Positions 8,968-19,553 of a DNA stretch of 64,000 nt are shown here, piece after piece. Within the stretch, counting starts at the first letter, position 1, and each line of letters starts with the position of its first letter. Source of the DNA: JAWSVE01 sp050633885 (lineage in GTDB: Bacteria > Pseudomonadota > Gammaproteobacteria > Pseudomonadales > Cellvibrionaceae); assembly GCA_050633885.1 (NCBI GenBank), contig JBOEHK010000005.1, positions 682,001 through 746,000 of the forward strand, in the 5' to 3' direction. The notes under the pieces were generated by a model. That model did not search any database. It was not told the origin of the DNA and saw nothing but the letters and a program-made list of their open reading frames with translations. The position numbers were made by a program, and so were the translations under genes.

Positions 8968-9897
8968 TTATTCAGCTAAACGAATGTCATAGCCTAATCG
9001 AGGAAAATGAACAACAAGATCTCCCGCTCTATCGTCTTGACGAGAAATAGCAAATTCATTTTCATCGCTATACACCAATTTTCCTTTTACTGGATCAAAG
9101 CCATAATCGCCTGGCATGATCTCGACATCATCACCTAGTGTAAATTCCGATAGTAAATTTTTAGCCAGCTGTTGTTTGGATGAACTTTGTTTTGCAATGG
9201 CAATTGCATCACTACTAGAAATAATGGTTACATTACCCTCACCAAGCTCATCAATCGTATCCATCCAGCGTAGTAAATGATGATGCCCAACAAATTTCTC
9301 AGTAATAATTGGCTTACTTTTTATAAACCAAAGAGCATGATAAACGGAAAAATCTGCAATACAGGGCTTTTCACCTAAAAGAAATTTTCTTTCATCCGAC
9401 AACTGCGTATTTAAATCTTCTAAAAAAGTATCGAACATCAGATGCGCTTCTTCAGGCAAAATACGTCGGCGAGGGGAATCCTTACTCATGTCAGCGCGAT
9501 CACTCACAAAAGCTTTCATCATTTCAACATTGCCGCCGAATGTTTGCATCATGACTTCTTTTTGAAAAGCCACAGGCACTGTGTGTTGAAATAAAATATT
9601 ATCCGCCCAATATGCCATTGTTTTTGCAGCTGCTAAATATTCACTTGGGTACAATGTATTTTCTGGAAAAATTTGATCTAACTTTTGAGAAATCAATGCG
9701 GTATCACAATAAATATCTGCGCCAATTTGCATAATAGGTGTTCTGCGATAACCCCCTGTTAAAGCAACAACATCGGGCTTGGGCATAATGCGTGGGATTT
9801 CTACAGAAGACCAGTTTGCTTTTTTCAAGCCTAAAATGGCACGAATTTTTTTCGCAAAAGGTGATGCTTCGTAGTTATGGAGAATAATATCGGTCAT
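8968..9897 (-). CDS. glutathione S-transferase family protein, long form
   Basis: A 309-residue GST-like protein. The N-terminal thioredoxin-fold domain (residues 1-80) starts ILHNYEASPFAKKIRAIL and contains GYRRTPIMQIG with the cis-proline, then CDTALISQKL. The helical domain follows (about 90-210). An additional C-terminal region of about 90 residues (SEFTLGDDVEIMPGDYG...) is not found in ordinary GSTs but occurs in a family of about 310-residue proteins. Substrate unknown. It sits just upstream of the DCC remnant and downstream of tamB on the minus strand. Confidence 0.85.
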   Translation of the reverse strand: MTDIILHNYEASPFAKKIRAILGLKKANWSSVEIPRIMPKPDVVALTGGYRRTPIMQIGADIYCDTALISQKLDQIFPENTLYPSEYLAAAKTMAYWADNILFQHTVPVAFQKEVMMQTFGGNVEMMKAFVSDRADMSKDSPRRRILPEEAHLMFDTFLEDLNTQLSDERKFLLGEKPCIADFSVYHALWFIKSKPIITEKFVGHHHLLRWMDTIDELGEGNVTIISSSDAIAIAKQSSSKQQLAKNLLSEFTLGDDVEIMPGDYGFDPVKGKLVYSDENEFAISRQDDRAGDLVVHFPRLGYDIRLAE

Positions 9898-9947
9898 ATA
9901 ACGTGTCCTACCAAAAAATTGATAATGCTAATGGCATTATGAAAAAA

Positions 9948-12900
9948 TTAATCGAGTTCAAAACTCCAAAGCAAATCTAGGGCGCTGCTTTCGCCGCTAA
10001 TGACTTCCAAGTACAGATTTTTACTAAGGCGATAATTCAGTGTAAGTGAGTTGAACGCATCAAACACACCAACCCCGTAGCGTACCATGAGTTTAGGAGT
10101 AACGTATCCACTCAATCCTACCTGTGTTCCGCTGTCAGCACTGGATGTCGACGACCCCGCAGTCAATTGCAAATCATCAATACCCAATACCTCTCCCGCT
10201 CTTTTGGTAAAACCCAAACCAACATCTGAAGCGAGCGCATAACTTAGGGCTGCTTCAGTGGCAGCAAGCGTAGGATCTGTTGTGACTTCAACACCGGGAG
10301 CATTACCGGTCAGCAAATAACTAAGCTGGGCCTGTTGTGGCATCACAGGTTGAGAAAAAAGACTTATGCGCGGGCTAACAATCGGACCAGTTGCTAATAA
10401 ACCGACGGTTACATCATCAGTAATACCTGCCCGTATCGCCGAGACTCTCAATTGTGGGTTTTCAATGTTACCGACAAAAACCAAATCACCTTCCTGAATT
10501 AATAAATTTTGTCCATACGCTTTGTAGCGACCTTTTTGCAATTCAAGCACACCGTTAGCTTTTAACAATTCATTGTTTTGCTGCTGTATTGAAAGCTCCC
10601 CGTTGATATTAGTCTCTAAACCAAACCCCTTAAACACCACATCATCACCCAATGCGATTTTCACATCAGTTATTATTTGTTGTTGATTGTTTTTCATTTT
10701 CTCACCAACAATGACAACATCATTCGATTCTGAAATAGCTTGTTCTGGTACTTCTTCTATTTCAATCCGAGCACTAGGAATCGTTATGATTCCCGATACA
10801 TTCATTTTATCAGGCGACAGAGTGAGTCGGACATCGGGTGAAACCGTCAACAATATTTTTGGCTCCGGTTGCAATGCAATTTCTTCGGCTCTAAGTTGTA
10901 ACTCACCGACCCAAGAATCTATTTGCCAATCGACTGTGCCTTCAACACTACCGCCACCATCATTGACATTAAACGTTCCATTCATTGAGGCAATATTGTT
11001 CGTCACCTCTAAATCGATGTTAATATTTTTAACGGGTACTGGCGTCAACGTACTCTCAATATGCCCTTCTGTTAAACCTAGCTGCCCATTAAAAACTGGC
11101 TTATCCACTGAACCGGTCAACGTTAATTGTCCATTGATTTCTCCCGTTATACTCTCTTCTTGGTTAAGAACAATAAGCTTCGAGAGGTCTTCAAACTGCA
11201 ATTTTTGAGTAATTAACTCGCCGTCGAGTGATTGATCGATAATATTAATATGGCCCAGTAAATTTCCATTTTTCTCAGTATTCAGCTCCCAAGTAATTTG
11301 ATGCCCTTCTTTAATTTTTCCTGACACGCTGTTATTCCAACGCCATTGTGCAAATATTTTATTGGCATCAATTTTAGCTGCGATGTGTTCATCTAATGGA
11401 TGTTCTTGTTTGTATTTACCGGTTTCAATTAAACGTATACCGTCATCATTTAAAAAAAGGATTTTTGCATTTTCCGCCAAAATTTCTGCAGTCAGATTAT
11501 TGTCGGATATGAGATTACTACCCTGTAGCGCAAATTCCCATTGACCTTCAATGGCTAGATTGTTAGGTAAAAAAGTCTTTGCCCAATTGATAGGTAATTG
11601 CTCGCCAGCGACTGACAGACTTGCAATATTTCCATCGAGATAATTCACAAATTCTTCATTACAAATTTTAGAATTTTTATTCTTCACACAAAATGTAGAA
11701 ACACTAAACTCTAACGGGTTTGCGGCATAATCTATTTCAATAGCATCCGTTAGTGTCCATATCTGCTCTTCTCCTTGCCAATCGTATCGAATGCTTAACT
11801 CGTCGCAAATGCCCACCCAGCGTTGATAACCATCGTCTGTATTTGTTGATGGAAATTTTCCAGAACATTTTAATCCAGCGCTTTGTTTTTGATGAGTAGG
11901 CTCTATCCAATCGACTTTAAGCACATGACTCTCCACACCGCCAGTAACGACGAGAGATGCATTCGTCGGCTCGCTACTTCCGTTGCGAATGCCCTCGGCT
12001 TTCACAGTTAATACATCGCCTTGTTTGATTGTGTCTTTATCTGCGCTAGGATTCCAATCCATTAAAAAAGTAGAGTGATCGAGTTGCCACTGATTCACCC
12101 TTATCTGATTTGCTTTCGCATCAATATGAATATTGGGAGAGTTTACTTTCCCATTGATACGGGCCTTTCCTATTATTGATCCAGAAGCATTTTCAGAATA
12201 ACTTTTAGTCAATGCTTTGACGTTTTTCAAAGCAAACGCTACGTTGACTTGTGAATTTTCTGAATTGATATCGCCTTTAATTTCGACCTGATTGTCTTCG
12301 GCATAAGTCACAACAAATTCATTGACTGTAAAATGATTATTATCAATGCTAACTTGGCCGATTGCCGATAGCGGCTCTTTATTTAATTGACCTGATAAAC
12401 TGGACAATCCAATTGTCCCGCTAAAAATTTCATTTTTATAATTGATATTAGTTGTTAACGATCCCGAAAAATCACCAGTCAACCATTCCGATGACGGCAC
12501 AATAGTCCACGATTCAAGATCAACATGATTCCATTCAGTATTACCAGCCCACGATATGCCATCAGACAGCTCTAATTTTCCATTGGTATCTATCTCCCCT
12601 TGCGCTAAATCAATATGCAAAGTCTCTATAGATAACTCTCCTTGTATAAATTTCGCATTACTAGAAACGTGAATATCATCGGGATGAATATCACTGGCTA
12701 CATGCATATCGAGCCTGATAATCGGCGACAAAACAAATCCTTCAATCTGAATTTTTGTACTAACAAGATCAAGATAATGAGAGTTAGCTAAGACACGAAC
12801 AGGTTCATTTAAAGTAAGTTCTGCCTCTGCAGGAATATTTTTCTCGAGCGGTTTTATCTGTATCGTTGCAGTGGAGACAACGGAAGTGTCCGTAAAATCT

Positions 12901-13643
12901 TTGTTGCTGACAAACTGATTCACATCAATCGTGGAATGAATAGTCGCTTTTAAATCAGCTATGCTACCTGATATTTTTGCGCTTGCAGTTCCATAATTTG
13001 ACACACTACGACAATTTACTACTGACGAAAGAGGATATTGCTTATCTAACACAAGACGCGCAACCGCTTCCCACTCACAAAATCTATCACTGGCCGAAAG
13101 ATTAGCTACAGTAACCGTTGATTTTTTTATATTAAATTTTGCAGTTACATTATCGGAAATATATATTGCATTTAACTCACCCAATTGATTGCTTCCCTCA
13201 ACAGTAATCTTTTTTACTTCAAAATCATTGATAGCGACATTGAAAGGAATCGATATTGACGGAAGCTGAATCGGATTCTCTTCTTTTTCTTTATTACTCG
13301 TTAATATTACTATTATTTTATCGGCTTTAATGTAATCAATACAGACAGATAATTTCCACAGGCAACGTGAATTTATGCTGAGCTTTAACTCAGAAAAAAT
13401 AACACTCATATTGTCAGTGTAGTAATTCCCATTTATTTTTAACCCACTAAAAAAATTACCTTGTAAATCATCTATCGTTAATTCAGGTGTAAAATCTTGA
13501 GCTTTTGAAACTATCCATCGGCTAAAACTATTTGAAGTCACCAGTAACACTAAAATGATATAGAGTATAAGAAGCACGCCGATAATCGCAGCGATTGCTT
13601 TTTTTACTTTAGAAAACCTGCCTGAAAAATAACGCCCTATCAT
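9948..13643 (-). CDS. tamB: translocation and assembly module protein TamB
   Basis: A 1231-residue AsmA/TamB-type protein, anchored in the inner membrane by an N-terminal helix (residues 14-36, IAAIIGVLLILYIILVLLV). The long periplasmic part is repetitive beta-strand sequence expected to form a hydrophobic groove, and the C-terminal DUF490 domain ends in a barrel-like terminus (LDLLWSFELD). With TamA it acts in outer-membrane protein insertion and, as shown for AsmA-like proteins, in phospholipid transport to the outer membrane. The start overlaps the tamA stop by 4 bp, so the pair is translationally coupled. The length is close to the E. coli protein (1259). Confidence 0.93.
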   Translation of the reverse strand: MIGRYFSGRFSKVKKAIAAIIGVLLILYIILVLLVTSNSFSRWIVSKAQDFTPELTIDDLQGNFFSGLKINGNYYTDNMSVIFSELKLSINSRCLWKLSVCIDYIKADKIIVILTSNKEKEENPIQLPSISIPFNVAINDFEVKKITVEGSNQLGELNAIYISDNVTAKFNIKKSTVTVANLSASDRFCEWEAVARLVLDKQYPLSSVVNCRSVSNYGTASAKISGSIADLKATIHSTIDVNQFVSNKDFTDTSVVSTATIQIKPLEKNIPAEAELTLNEPVRVLANSHYLDLVSTKIQIEGFVLSPIIRLDMHVASDIHPDDIHVSSNAKFIQGELSIETLHIDLAQGEIDTNGKLELSDGISWAGNTEWNHVDLESWTIVPSSEWLTGDFSGSLTTNINYKNEIFSGTIGLSSLSGQLNKEPLSAIGQVSIDNNHFTVNEFVVTYAEDNQVEIKGDINSENSQVNVAFALKNVKALTKSYSENASGSIIGKARINGKVNSPNIHIDAKANQIRVNQWQLDHSTFLMDWNPSADKDTIKQGDVLTVKAEGIRNGSSEPTNASLVVTGGVESHVLKVDWIEPTHQKQSAGLKCSGKFPSTNTDDGYQRWVGICDELSIRYDWQGEEQIWTLTDAIEIDYAANPLEFSVSTFCVKNKNSKICNEEFVNYLDGNIASLSVAGEQLPINWAKTFLPNNLAIEGQWEFALQGSNLISDNNLTAEILAENAKILFLNDDGIRLIETGKYKQEHPLDEHIAAKIDANKIFAQWRWNNSVSGKIKEGHQITWELNTEKNGNLLGHINIIDQSLDGELITQKLQFEDLSKLIVLNQEESITGEINGQLTLTGSVDKPVFNGQLGLTEGHIESTLTPVPVKNINIDLEVTNNIASMNGTFNVNDGGGSVEGTVDWQIDSWVGELQLRAEEIALQPEPKILLTVSPDVRLTLSPDKMNVSGIITIPSARIEIEEVPEQAISESNDVVIVGEKMKNNQQQIITDVKIALGDDVVFKGFGLETNINGELSIQQQNNELLKANGVLELQKGRYKAYGQNLLIQEGDLVFVGNIENPQLRVSAIRAGITDDVTVGLLATGPIVSPRISLFSQPVMPQQAQLSYLLTGNAPGVEVTTDPTLAATEAALSYALASDVGLGFTKRAGEVLGIDDLQLTAGSSTSSADSGTQVGLSGYVTPKLMVRYGVGVFDAFNSLTLNYRLSKNLYLEVISGESSALDLLWSFELD

Positions 13644-15442
13644 AATGGCGTCCCTAGATAGAAATGAACACGAATGTCATTACCTGTTTGATTAATTGGT
13701 ACCGCAACATCAAACGCAACAAGACCAATAGGGGTTTTCCATCGCAAACCAATTCCAGCGCCGGAGCTAAATGTTTTAGAATCCTCTAGCATCAACAACC
13801 AATTATTGGCTTTTGTTGCATCCTCTGGAAGCTCATTGGGATCATCACGATAAACTTGTGCAGCGTCGTAAAAAATGGCGGCTTTCCAATTTTTTAAGAA
13901 CTGGTATCTGTATTCGATACTTGCGATTGTTGAGTATTGACCACCCGTTAAATTACCATCGGAGTCAACAGGCGCTATGGATTCGTATTGATAACCGCGT
14001 ACTGTTTGATCACCCCCAGCAAAAAAACGTTGGGACGGGGGTACTTTCAGCAAGTTTTCCGTGTCTATATAGCCAAGCTCTACACGCCCCAAAACACTAT
14101 GTTTTTTAAACGCAGTGGTAATGACATTAGCGCCGATATCAAACCGATGAAAATCGGTATCAGAGCCTAGTTGCTCTCGGCTAGTATTGAAATTTGCCCA
14201 AAATTTATAACCTTTTGAAGGATCTGTAGCCTCACCGCTAAATTTTCGACGAGAAAGCTGTACGCCTGGAATGACATAGGTAAATGAATCTTTCTTGTGA
14301 TTATCAGTTTCTGATGTTTCATTTTCTACATCAAAGTGAAAACTATATTGCCAGCCATTTTTTACCACTCGATGATAAGAAGCACCGATAGTAGCCAATT
14401 GCGTATTGATATCTTCTGTTTTCTTTTGTTGCCACCCCAAATCATAACTAAGATATTCATTTAATGGATGACTCCAAGGCATTCGGAATTGAGCAGATAT
14501 ATTTTGTTCTACTTGTGAAAGCTTTAATTGGGTGCTGAAACTATCTCCCCGCTTATTGATTCTAGGGCGTTGCCATTTAAATTTTAATCTAGGTCCTTTG
14601 TCGTCTGTCCCAAACCCCATACCTGTTGAGATTTTATGTTTTGGTGCATCCGTTAAACCAATGGTTAAATGCGCCACATTAGGTATTTCTTTTTTAACGT
14701 CAACGGTTACTCCAGAAAAATACCCTGTGTTCAGTAACCGATTATAGATTAAGCCTACCGTATTTGCGCTATACCACTGCTCTGCTTCTAATTCTGTTAA
14801 TCGATCAAGCAAAGATTCTTGAATGTTTGTTTCAAGGTAGTTAACTTGACCAAGTTTATAACGCTGCCCCATATCAACTATTAGCGTCACCATCGCTTGA
14901 TGTGTTTTTTGATTTATTCGCAAAATACTTTGGGTAAACTTTGCATCTAAGTAACCAAATTCTGAAGCTAAGTTTATAAGATTTTTTTTGTAATTCTCAT
15001 AAAGACTATGATCAATTCGTTCTCCATTGATAAAAGGATTTGAATCTACGATGGTTTGCAAACGAACATCCATTACACTTTCATCATGAATTAATTGAAT
15101 GTCAGCACGCGCCCACTTCACAGCCTCACCAGATTCGATAACCAATCTTAATGTTTTTCCTTCTAATCCATAAATAATTTTAGCATCGTAATATCCCATC
15201 GCCCTTAATGCGCTCTGAATATTTTTGCCTAACTTTTCTTCTATGCTAGACAGATTCGTTGAAGGCAGACTTTCCCATTTTGACAAATGTAATTCGATAT
15301 TATTCTTAATCGGTTTTTCAACCCCTTGAATGTCTAGATCAATTTGTGCCTGCGCTGACAGCCCCCAAAATAGACTGATCAGAGCGCATAGAAATATAGC
15401 CCGTAACTGAATGTAGATTTGGTAGCTTTTTTTAATGTTCAT
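13640..15442 (-). CDS. tamA: translocation and assembly module protein TamA (Omp85 family)
   Basis: Outer-membrane Omp85-family protein of 600 residues. The signal peptide ends at AQAQ near residue 32. Three POTRA domains follow (about 33-275), then a 16-strand barrel whose family motif is seen in RFFAGGDQTVRGYQYESIAP; the chain ends IRVHFYLGTPL. It partners TamB encoded downstream. Divergent from hemW with 176 bp between; an 8-bp tandem repeat (TATAAGAC twice, 15450-15465) lies just upstream of the start and may be part of the promoter region. Confidence 0.93.
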   Translation of the reverse strand: MNIKKSYQIYIQLRAIFLCALISLFWGLSAQAQIDLDIQGVEKPIKNNIELHLSKWESLPSTNLSSIEEKLGKNIQSALRAMGYYDAKIIYGLEGKTLRLVIESGEAVKWARADIQLIHDESVMDVRLQTIVDSNPFINGERIDHSLYENYKKNLINLASEFGYLDAKFTQSILRINQKTHQAMVTLIVDMGQRYKLGQVNYLETNIQESLLDRLTELEAEQWYSANTVGLIYNRLLNTGYFSGVTVDVKKEIPNVAHLTIGLTDAPKHKISTGMGFGTDDKGPRLKFKWQRPRINKRGDSFSTQLKLSQVEQNISAQFRMPWSHPLNEYLSYDLGWQQKKTEDINTQLATIGASYHRVVKNGWQYSFHFDVENETSETDNHKKDSFTYVIPGVQLSRRKFSGEATDPSKGYKFWANFNTSREQLGSDTDFHRFDIGANVITTAFKKHSVLGRVELGYIDTENLLKVPPSQRFFAGGDQTVRGYQYESIAPVDSDGNLTGGQYSTIASIEYRYQFLKNWKAAIFYDAAQVYRDDPNELPEDATKANNWLLMLEDSKTFSSGAGIGLRWKTPIGLVAFDVAVPINQTGNDIRVHFYLGTPL

Positions 15443-15618
15443 GACTCTCTATAAGACTATAAGACGCTTAACATCAATCATTTTTTGGCGTGGTCATTTT
15501 CTTAAAATTCGGCTTTAAAAAAATCTATCGAAATATGACAAAATACTTTCCGCTTAATCTCAGCTATTATACGCATCTACTTTAAAAATTAACGCTCGCT
15601 TTTGGCAACCTTTCACCA

Positions 15619-16884
15619 ATGAACCAGCTCACTCAATCGCTTTCCTTACCGCCTTTATCTCTTTATGTCCATATTCCTTGGTGCGTCAAGAAATGCCCTT
15701 ACTGCGACTTTAATTCTCACTCCATTTCTTCAGGCTCATCAGAACTACCCATAACTGATAACATCCCAGAAGCGCATTACATCGATCAACTTCTCGCCGA
15801 CCTAAAAGAAGACGCACTCTACGCACAAGGCCGCCAGTTAAACAGTATTTTTTTTGGCGGAGGAACGCCTAGTTTATTTTCCGCAGAAGGAATTTCGCGC
15901 ATTATCGACGCAGCCGATAAATTCATTGGTATTAATAGCGACACTGAAATCACGTTAGAAGCTAACCCTGGCACCACTGAACAATCTCGCTTTGCAGGCT
16001 ATCGCCATGCCGGTATTAATCGTTTATCCATCGGCGCTCAAAGCATGCAAGACCGGCACTTACAAGCACTGGGTAGAATCCATGGATCAAAGGAAATTAT
16101 CACTTCGGTGACAACAGCAAGAAATGCTGGATTCGATAATGTTAATATCGATCTAATGCATGGTCTCCCGAACCAATCTGTAGACGATGCCCTTTTTGAT
16201 TTACAGCAAGTCATCGACCTTTCTCCAACTCACTTATCTTGGTATCAATTAACCATCGAACAAAACACGGCCTTTTATAGACAACCGCCAATTCTCCCTG
16301 TTGATGATGTATTGGCAACCATTGAAGAAATGGGACACGCGTTATTAAAATCTCACGGCTTTTATCAATACGAAGTTTCTGCTTTTCATCAGATAAATAA
16401 CGCTGAACAGCTACCTCGCGACCTACGCTCTCAGCACAATCTTAATTATTGGCAATTTGGTGATTATCTCGGTATTGGTGCCGGCGCTCACGGAAAAATT
16501 ACAGATATACAATCAAACCGTATTCTTCGTCGACAAAAGACTCGCCTACCTGCACATTACTTATCACACCAGTTTTCAGACTCACCCACATCAAGCTTGC
16601 TCATCGCTCGCTCTGATTCTCACTCGCCAACACAATGGTTAGACGTAGAACAAAGCGCACTTCCACTCGAATTTATGATGAATGCTTTACGCTTGAATGA
16701 AGGGGTGCCTTCTCGATTATTCATTGAGCGAACAGGTCTTTCGCCCGAAGTAATCACTTCACAAATCGAGCATTTACTCTCGAGAGGGTTATTAGAAAGC
16801 GATCCGTTAACGTATAAAACTACCGATTTGGGTAAGCGTTTTCTCAATGAGGTCATCGCCACGTTCATGGAGGATTCTCTGTAA
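15619..16884 (+). CDS. hemW: radical SAM heme chaperone HemW
   Basis: Radical-SAM family protein of 421 residues related to coproporphyrinogen III oxidase HemN but acting as a heme-binding chaperone. The [4Fe-4S] motif is CVKKCPYC at residues 22-29. Family-typical features follow: FFGGGTPSLF (SAM-binding glycines), TLEANPGT, GINRLSIGAQSM and NVNIDLMHGLPNQ. HemW lacks the extra N-terminal cysteine of HemN, as here. In many gammaproteobacteria hemW directly follows rdgB; here about 8.5 kb of minus-strand genes separate them. Confidence 0.93.
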   Translation: MNQLTQSLSLPPLSLYVHIPWCVKKCPYCDFNSHSISSGSSELPITDNIPEAHYIDQLLADLKEDALYAQGRQLNSIFFGGGTPSLFSAEGISRIIDAADKFIGINSDTEITLEANPGTTEQSRFAGYRHAGINRLSIGAQSMQDRHLQALGRIHGSKEIITSVTTARNAGFDNVNIDLMHGLPNQSVDDALFDLQQVIDLSPTHLSWYQLTIEQNTAFYRQPPILPVDDVLATIEEMGHALLKSHGFYQYEVSAFHQINNAEQLPRDLRSQHNLNYWQFGDYLGIGAGAHGKITDIQSNRILRRQKTRLPAHYLSHQFSDSPTSSLLIARSDSHSPTQWLDVEQSALPLEFMMNALRLNEGVPSRLFIERTGLSPEVITSQIEHLLSRGLLESDPLTYKTTDLGKRFLNEVIATFMEDSL

Positions 16885-17096
16885 TTCACGTCAATCAGGA
16901 ACAGGATCTAGACAAACTAACTTGAGGCGCGTGAGACGATAGTTTAATTCTATACTTGAGATTTAGATATTTTGCCCCATATCTCCTTGTAACGATATCG
17001 ATGGGTGCTTATCATCCACCAATCCGCTGTAACCCGCCGTTAATTCTGCACACTACTGCGAAACAACTACTGACACTATTTCTGGAGACAAACACT

Positions 17097-17423
17097 ATGA
17101 GTGACGCGATTGTTCAAGTAACTGATGCGAGCTTTGATACCGATGTACTGCAAGCTGGCGAACCCGTATTAGTTGATTTTTGGGCGTCATGGTGTGGTCC
17201 CTGTAAAATGATTGCCCCCATCTTGGAAGAAATGGCAACTGAATACACTGGACGCGTGAAGATTTGTAAAATGGATGTTGATGCGAATACTGAAACACCA
17301 GGAAAATTTAATATTCGTGGCATCCCTACACTCATGCTATTTAAAGATGGCAATATGGAAGCAATGAAAGTAGGCGCGCTATCACGAGCTCAACTCACTG
17401 AATTCGTCGAAAGCAGTATCTAA
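17097..17423 (+). CDS. trxA: thioredoxin 1
   Basis: Cytoplasmic dithiol reductant of 108 residues. The active site is WCGPC (ASWCGPCKMIAPI), the cis-proline is in RGIPTLMLF, and the N-terminal DFWASW is typical. The ATG at 17097 gives the usual TrxA length and follows a GGAGA site at about 17083-17088; a longer frame open from 16956 has no family match upstream and is not the start. The gene precedes rho, the standard trxA-rho order, and is followed by its own terminator. Confidence 0.97.
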   Translation: MSDAIVQVTDASFDTDVLQAGEPVLVDFWASWCGPCKMIAPILEEMATEYTGRVKICKMDVDANTETPGKFNIRGIPTLMLFKDGNMEAMKVGALSRAQLTEFVESSI

Positions 17424-17452
17424 AGACACAATACACACAAGAACAGTCTGTC

Positions 17453-17489
17453 ATGCCGCCGGTCGATCGATCAAATAAACCGGCGGTAT
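17453..17489 (+). terminator. hairpin terminator after trxA
   Basis: The stem is CCGCCGGT (17456-17463) with ACCGGCGG (17479-17486), extendable by three more pairs including one G-U, around a 15-nt loop. The following sequence is TAAATTTTG. It lies 30 bp after the trxA stop and separates it from the rho leader. Confidence 0.75.
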
Positions 17490-18065
17490 TAAATTTTGCA
17501 CAACGACTTTATTACCGCTATACTTTGTAAAAATTCGCCCAAACCTCTTCCTGTAGGCTTAGGTGAAAAGGTGAAAACATTGAGGCACTGTTAGATTTAG
17601 TTTCATTTACATAAATATATGTGCCCAAGATAAACATCTGAAATTAATATCTAAAGTTAATACCTGAAATAAATACCTGAAAAGCAACCCTGCAAAACTC
17701 TTTCCAATTTTCCCTTTGAAAAATTAACTATTCCAACTATATCTGGGAAATTGTGAATCTGGCTTAATATTTATTTGAATCAATACAACGGCATTTCTAG
17801 ATGTATTCCTCAAAATTTTTATTAGTACCAGACAGTATGATCAAGAAGAGCTATCAGAGAGCTATCAAGACACTAAACCACTTTTTTTGAAATGACGAGA
17901 GTCATCTCAGTGACACAATCGATGCTATGAGGCCATTTACGCCCTGAATTGATGCACGCAAGATATTTCGTGATTGTAGACAATCGCAACCAACTGACAT
18001 AGACAACAACAAGAATTGCGTGACAGACAACTTACACACCTGCGTTTATTGTAAATACTTGAGAC
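17490..18065 (+). other. rho upstream region, no gene seen
   Basis: About 580 bp of AT-rich sequence between the trxA terminator and the C-rich segment before rho. No open frame with recognisable content. It holds short direct repeats (AATACCTGAAA at 17659-17669 and 17672-17682; GAGCTATCA twice near 17850). The rho promoter and a long 5' leader are expected here, as in E. coli, where the leader mediates autoregulation. Confidence 0.5.
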
Positions 18066-18153
18066 TCAAATATTTTAACCAACTCCCTAACGTTACTTTA
18101 ACCTCCATCCGGAATTTTTAATCCAACCTAACCTCTGATCAAACATTTAACCT
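18066..18153 (+). promoter_or_regulatory. C-rich, G-poor leader segment, candidate rut site for Rho autoregulation
   Basis: In the 88 nt directly before the rho ATG I count 26 C and only 4 G, a strong C-over-G bias of the kind Rho binds. No Shine-Dalgarno sequence is visible (the last bases are TTTAACCT). Rho is known to repress its own synthesis by terminating in its leader in enteric bacteria; that this segment does so here is an inference. Confidence 0.5.
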
Positions 18154-19413
18154 ATGAATTTAACAGACTTAAAAACCAAACCGATTGAAGAACTCATTAA
18201 AATTGCAAAAGAAATGGGCCTCGAGAATCTCGCCCGATCTCGAAAGCAAGATGTCATTTTTAATATCTTAAAACGCCACGCGAAAAGCGGTGAAGACATT
18301 TACGGAGATGGTGTTTTAGAAATTCTTCAAGATGGATTCGGTTTTTTACGATCAGCGGATAGTTCCTACTTAGCTGGACCAGATGATATCTACGTTTCTC
18401 CCAGCCAAATTCGCCGTTTTAATTTACGAACCGGCGACTTTATTGCCGGAAAAATAAGACCACCGAAAGAAGGCGAACGTTATTTCGCTCTTTTAAAAGT
18501 TGCCGAGATCAACTTCGACAAACCAGAAAATTCTCGCAATAAAATTCTTTTCGAAAACCTGACACCTCTCTTTCCTGACCAACGCTTAGTCCTAGAAGCC
18601 GGAAATGGCGCCACTGAAGATTTAACCGGTCGTATTATTGATTTAGTATCTCCTATCGGTAAAGGCCAGCGTGGTTTGATTGTCGCGCCGCCAAAAGCCG
18701 GTAAGACAATCATGATGCAACATATCGCGCAATCGATTATCCGTAATAACCCTGAATGCCATCTGATTGTATTACTGATCGATGAGCGTCCTGAGGAAGT
18801 AACAGAAATGCAACGTTCTGTTCGCGGTGAAGTTGTCGCGTCAACGTTTGACGAACCACCTACGCGACATGTTCAAGTGGCAGAAATGGTTATCGAAAAA
18901 GCGAAGCGTCTCGTAGAGCACAAAAAAGATGTTGTCATCTTACTAGACTCAATCACTCGCTTGGCTCGTGCTTACAACACCATCATTCCTTCATCCGGTA
19001 AAGTGTTAACCGGTGGTGTCGATGCTCACGCATTAGAACGCCCTAAACGCTTCTTTGGTGCTGCACGAAATATTGAAGAAGGTGGTAGCTTATCAATTAT
19101 TGCTACAGCACTGATTGATACCGGCTCGAAAATGGATGAAGTCATTTACGAAGAATTTAAAGGTACGGGTAACTTAGAATTACATCTCGATAGAAAAATT
19201 GCCGAGAAACGTATTTACCCTGCAATTAATATTCGTCGTTCAGGCACACGCCGAGAAGATTTATTAATGCAAGAAGACGAAATGCAACGCGTTTGGATCC
19301 TTCGTAAACTTCTTCACGATATGGAAGATGTTGCCGCAACAGAATTTTTATCTGAAAAACTCAAAGATTTCAAAACTAACGATGAATTTTTCCAATCGAT
19401 GAAACGTAAATAG
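18154..19413 (+). CDS. rho: transcription termination factor Rho
   Basis: Hexameric RNA-dependent ATPase/helicase that terminates transcription. The 419 residues equal the E. coli length. In order: N-terminal helical domain (MNLTDLKTKPIEELI), OSB RNA-binding fold with DGFGFLRSADSSYL and DDIYVSPSQIRRF, Walker A in APPKAGKTIMMQ near residue 180, DERPEEVTEM, Walker B VVILLDSITRLARAYN, the Q-loop in SGKVLTGGVDAHALERPKRFFGAAR and the arginine-finger region. Preceded by a C-rich leader; ubiD follows 140 bp later without an obvious terminator between. Confidence 0.98.
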   Translation: MNLTDLKTKPIEELIKIAKEMGLENLARSRKQDVIFNILKRHAKSGEDIYGDGVLEILQDGFGFLRSADSSYLAGPDDIYVSPSQIRRFNLRTGDFIAGKIRPPKEGERYFALLKVAEINFDKPENSRNKILFENLTPLFPDQRLVLEAGNGATEDLTGRIIDLVSPIGKGQRGLIVAPPKAGKTIMMQHIAQSIIRNNPECHLIVLLIDERPEEVTEMQRSVRGEVVASTFDEPPTRHVQVAEMVIEKAKRLVEHKKDVVILLDSITRLARAYNTIIPSSGKVLTGGVDAHALERPKRFFGAARNIEEGGSLSIIATALIDTGSKMDEVIYEEFKGTGNLELHLDRKIAEKRIYPAINIRRSGTRREDLLMQEDEMQRVWILRKLLHDMEDVAATEFLSEKLKDFKTNDEFFQSMKRK

Positions 19414-19553
19414 TTTTGTGCACTTTATTGATTAAAAATAATAAAGCATTAAGAAATTCCTAAACTAGTACTCCATGCCTTGTGATACATTTTATTTTTT
19501 GAAACGTATCTAAGGCATTGATTCATTAGACAAAGCCATAAGGCAATTCAGGA

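Noticed and set aside
16956..17096. N-terminal extension of thioredoxin
   Set aside because: The upstream residues have no family match; the ATG at 17097 has a GGAGA site and gives standard length.
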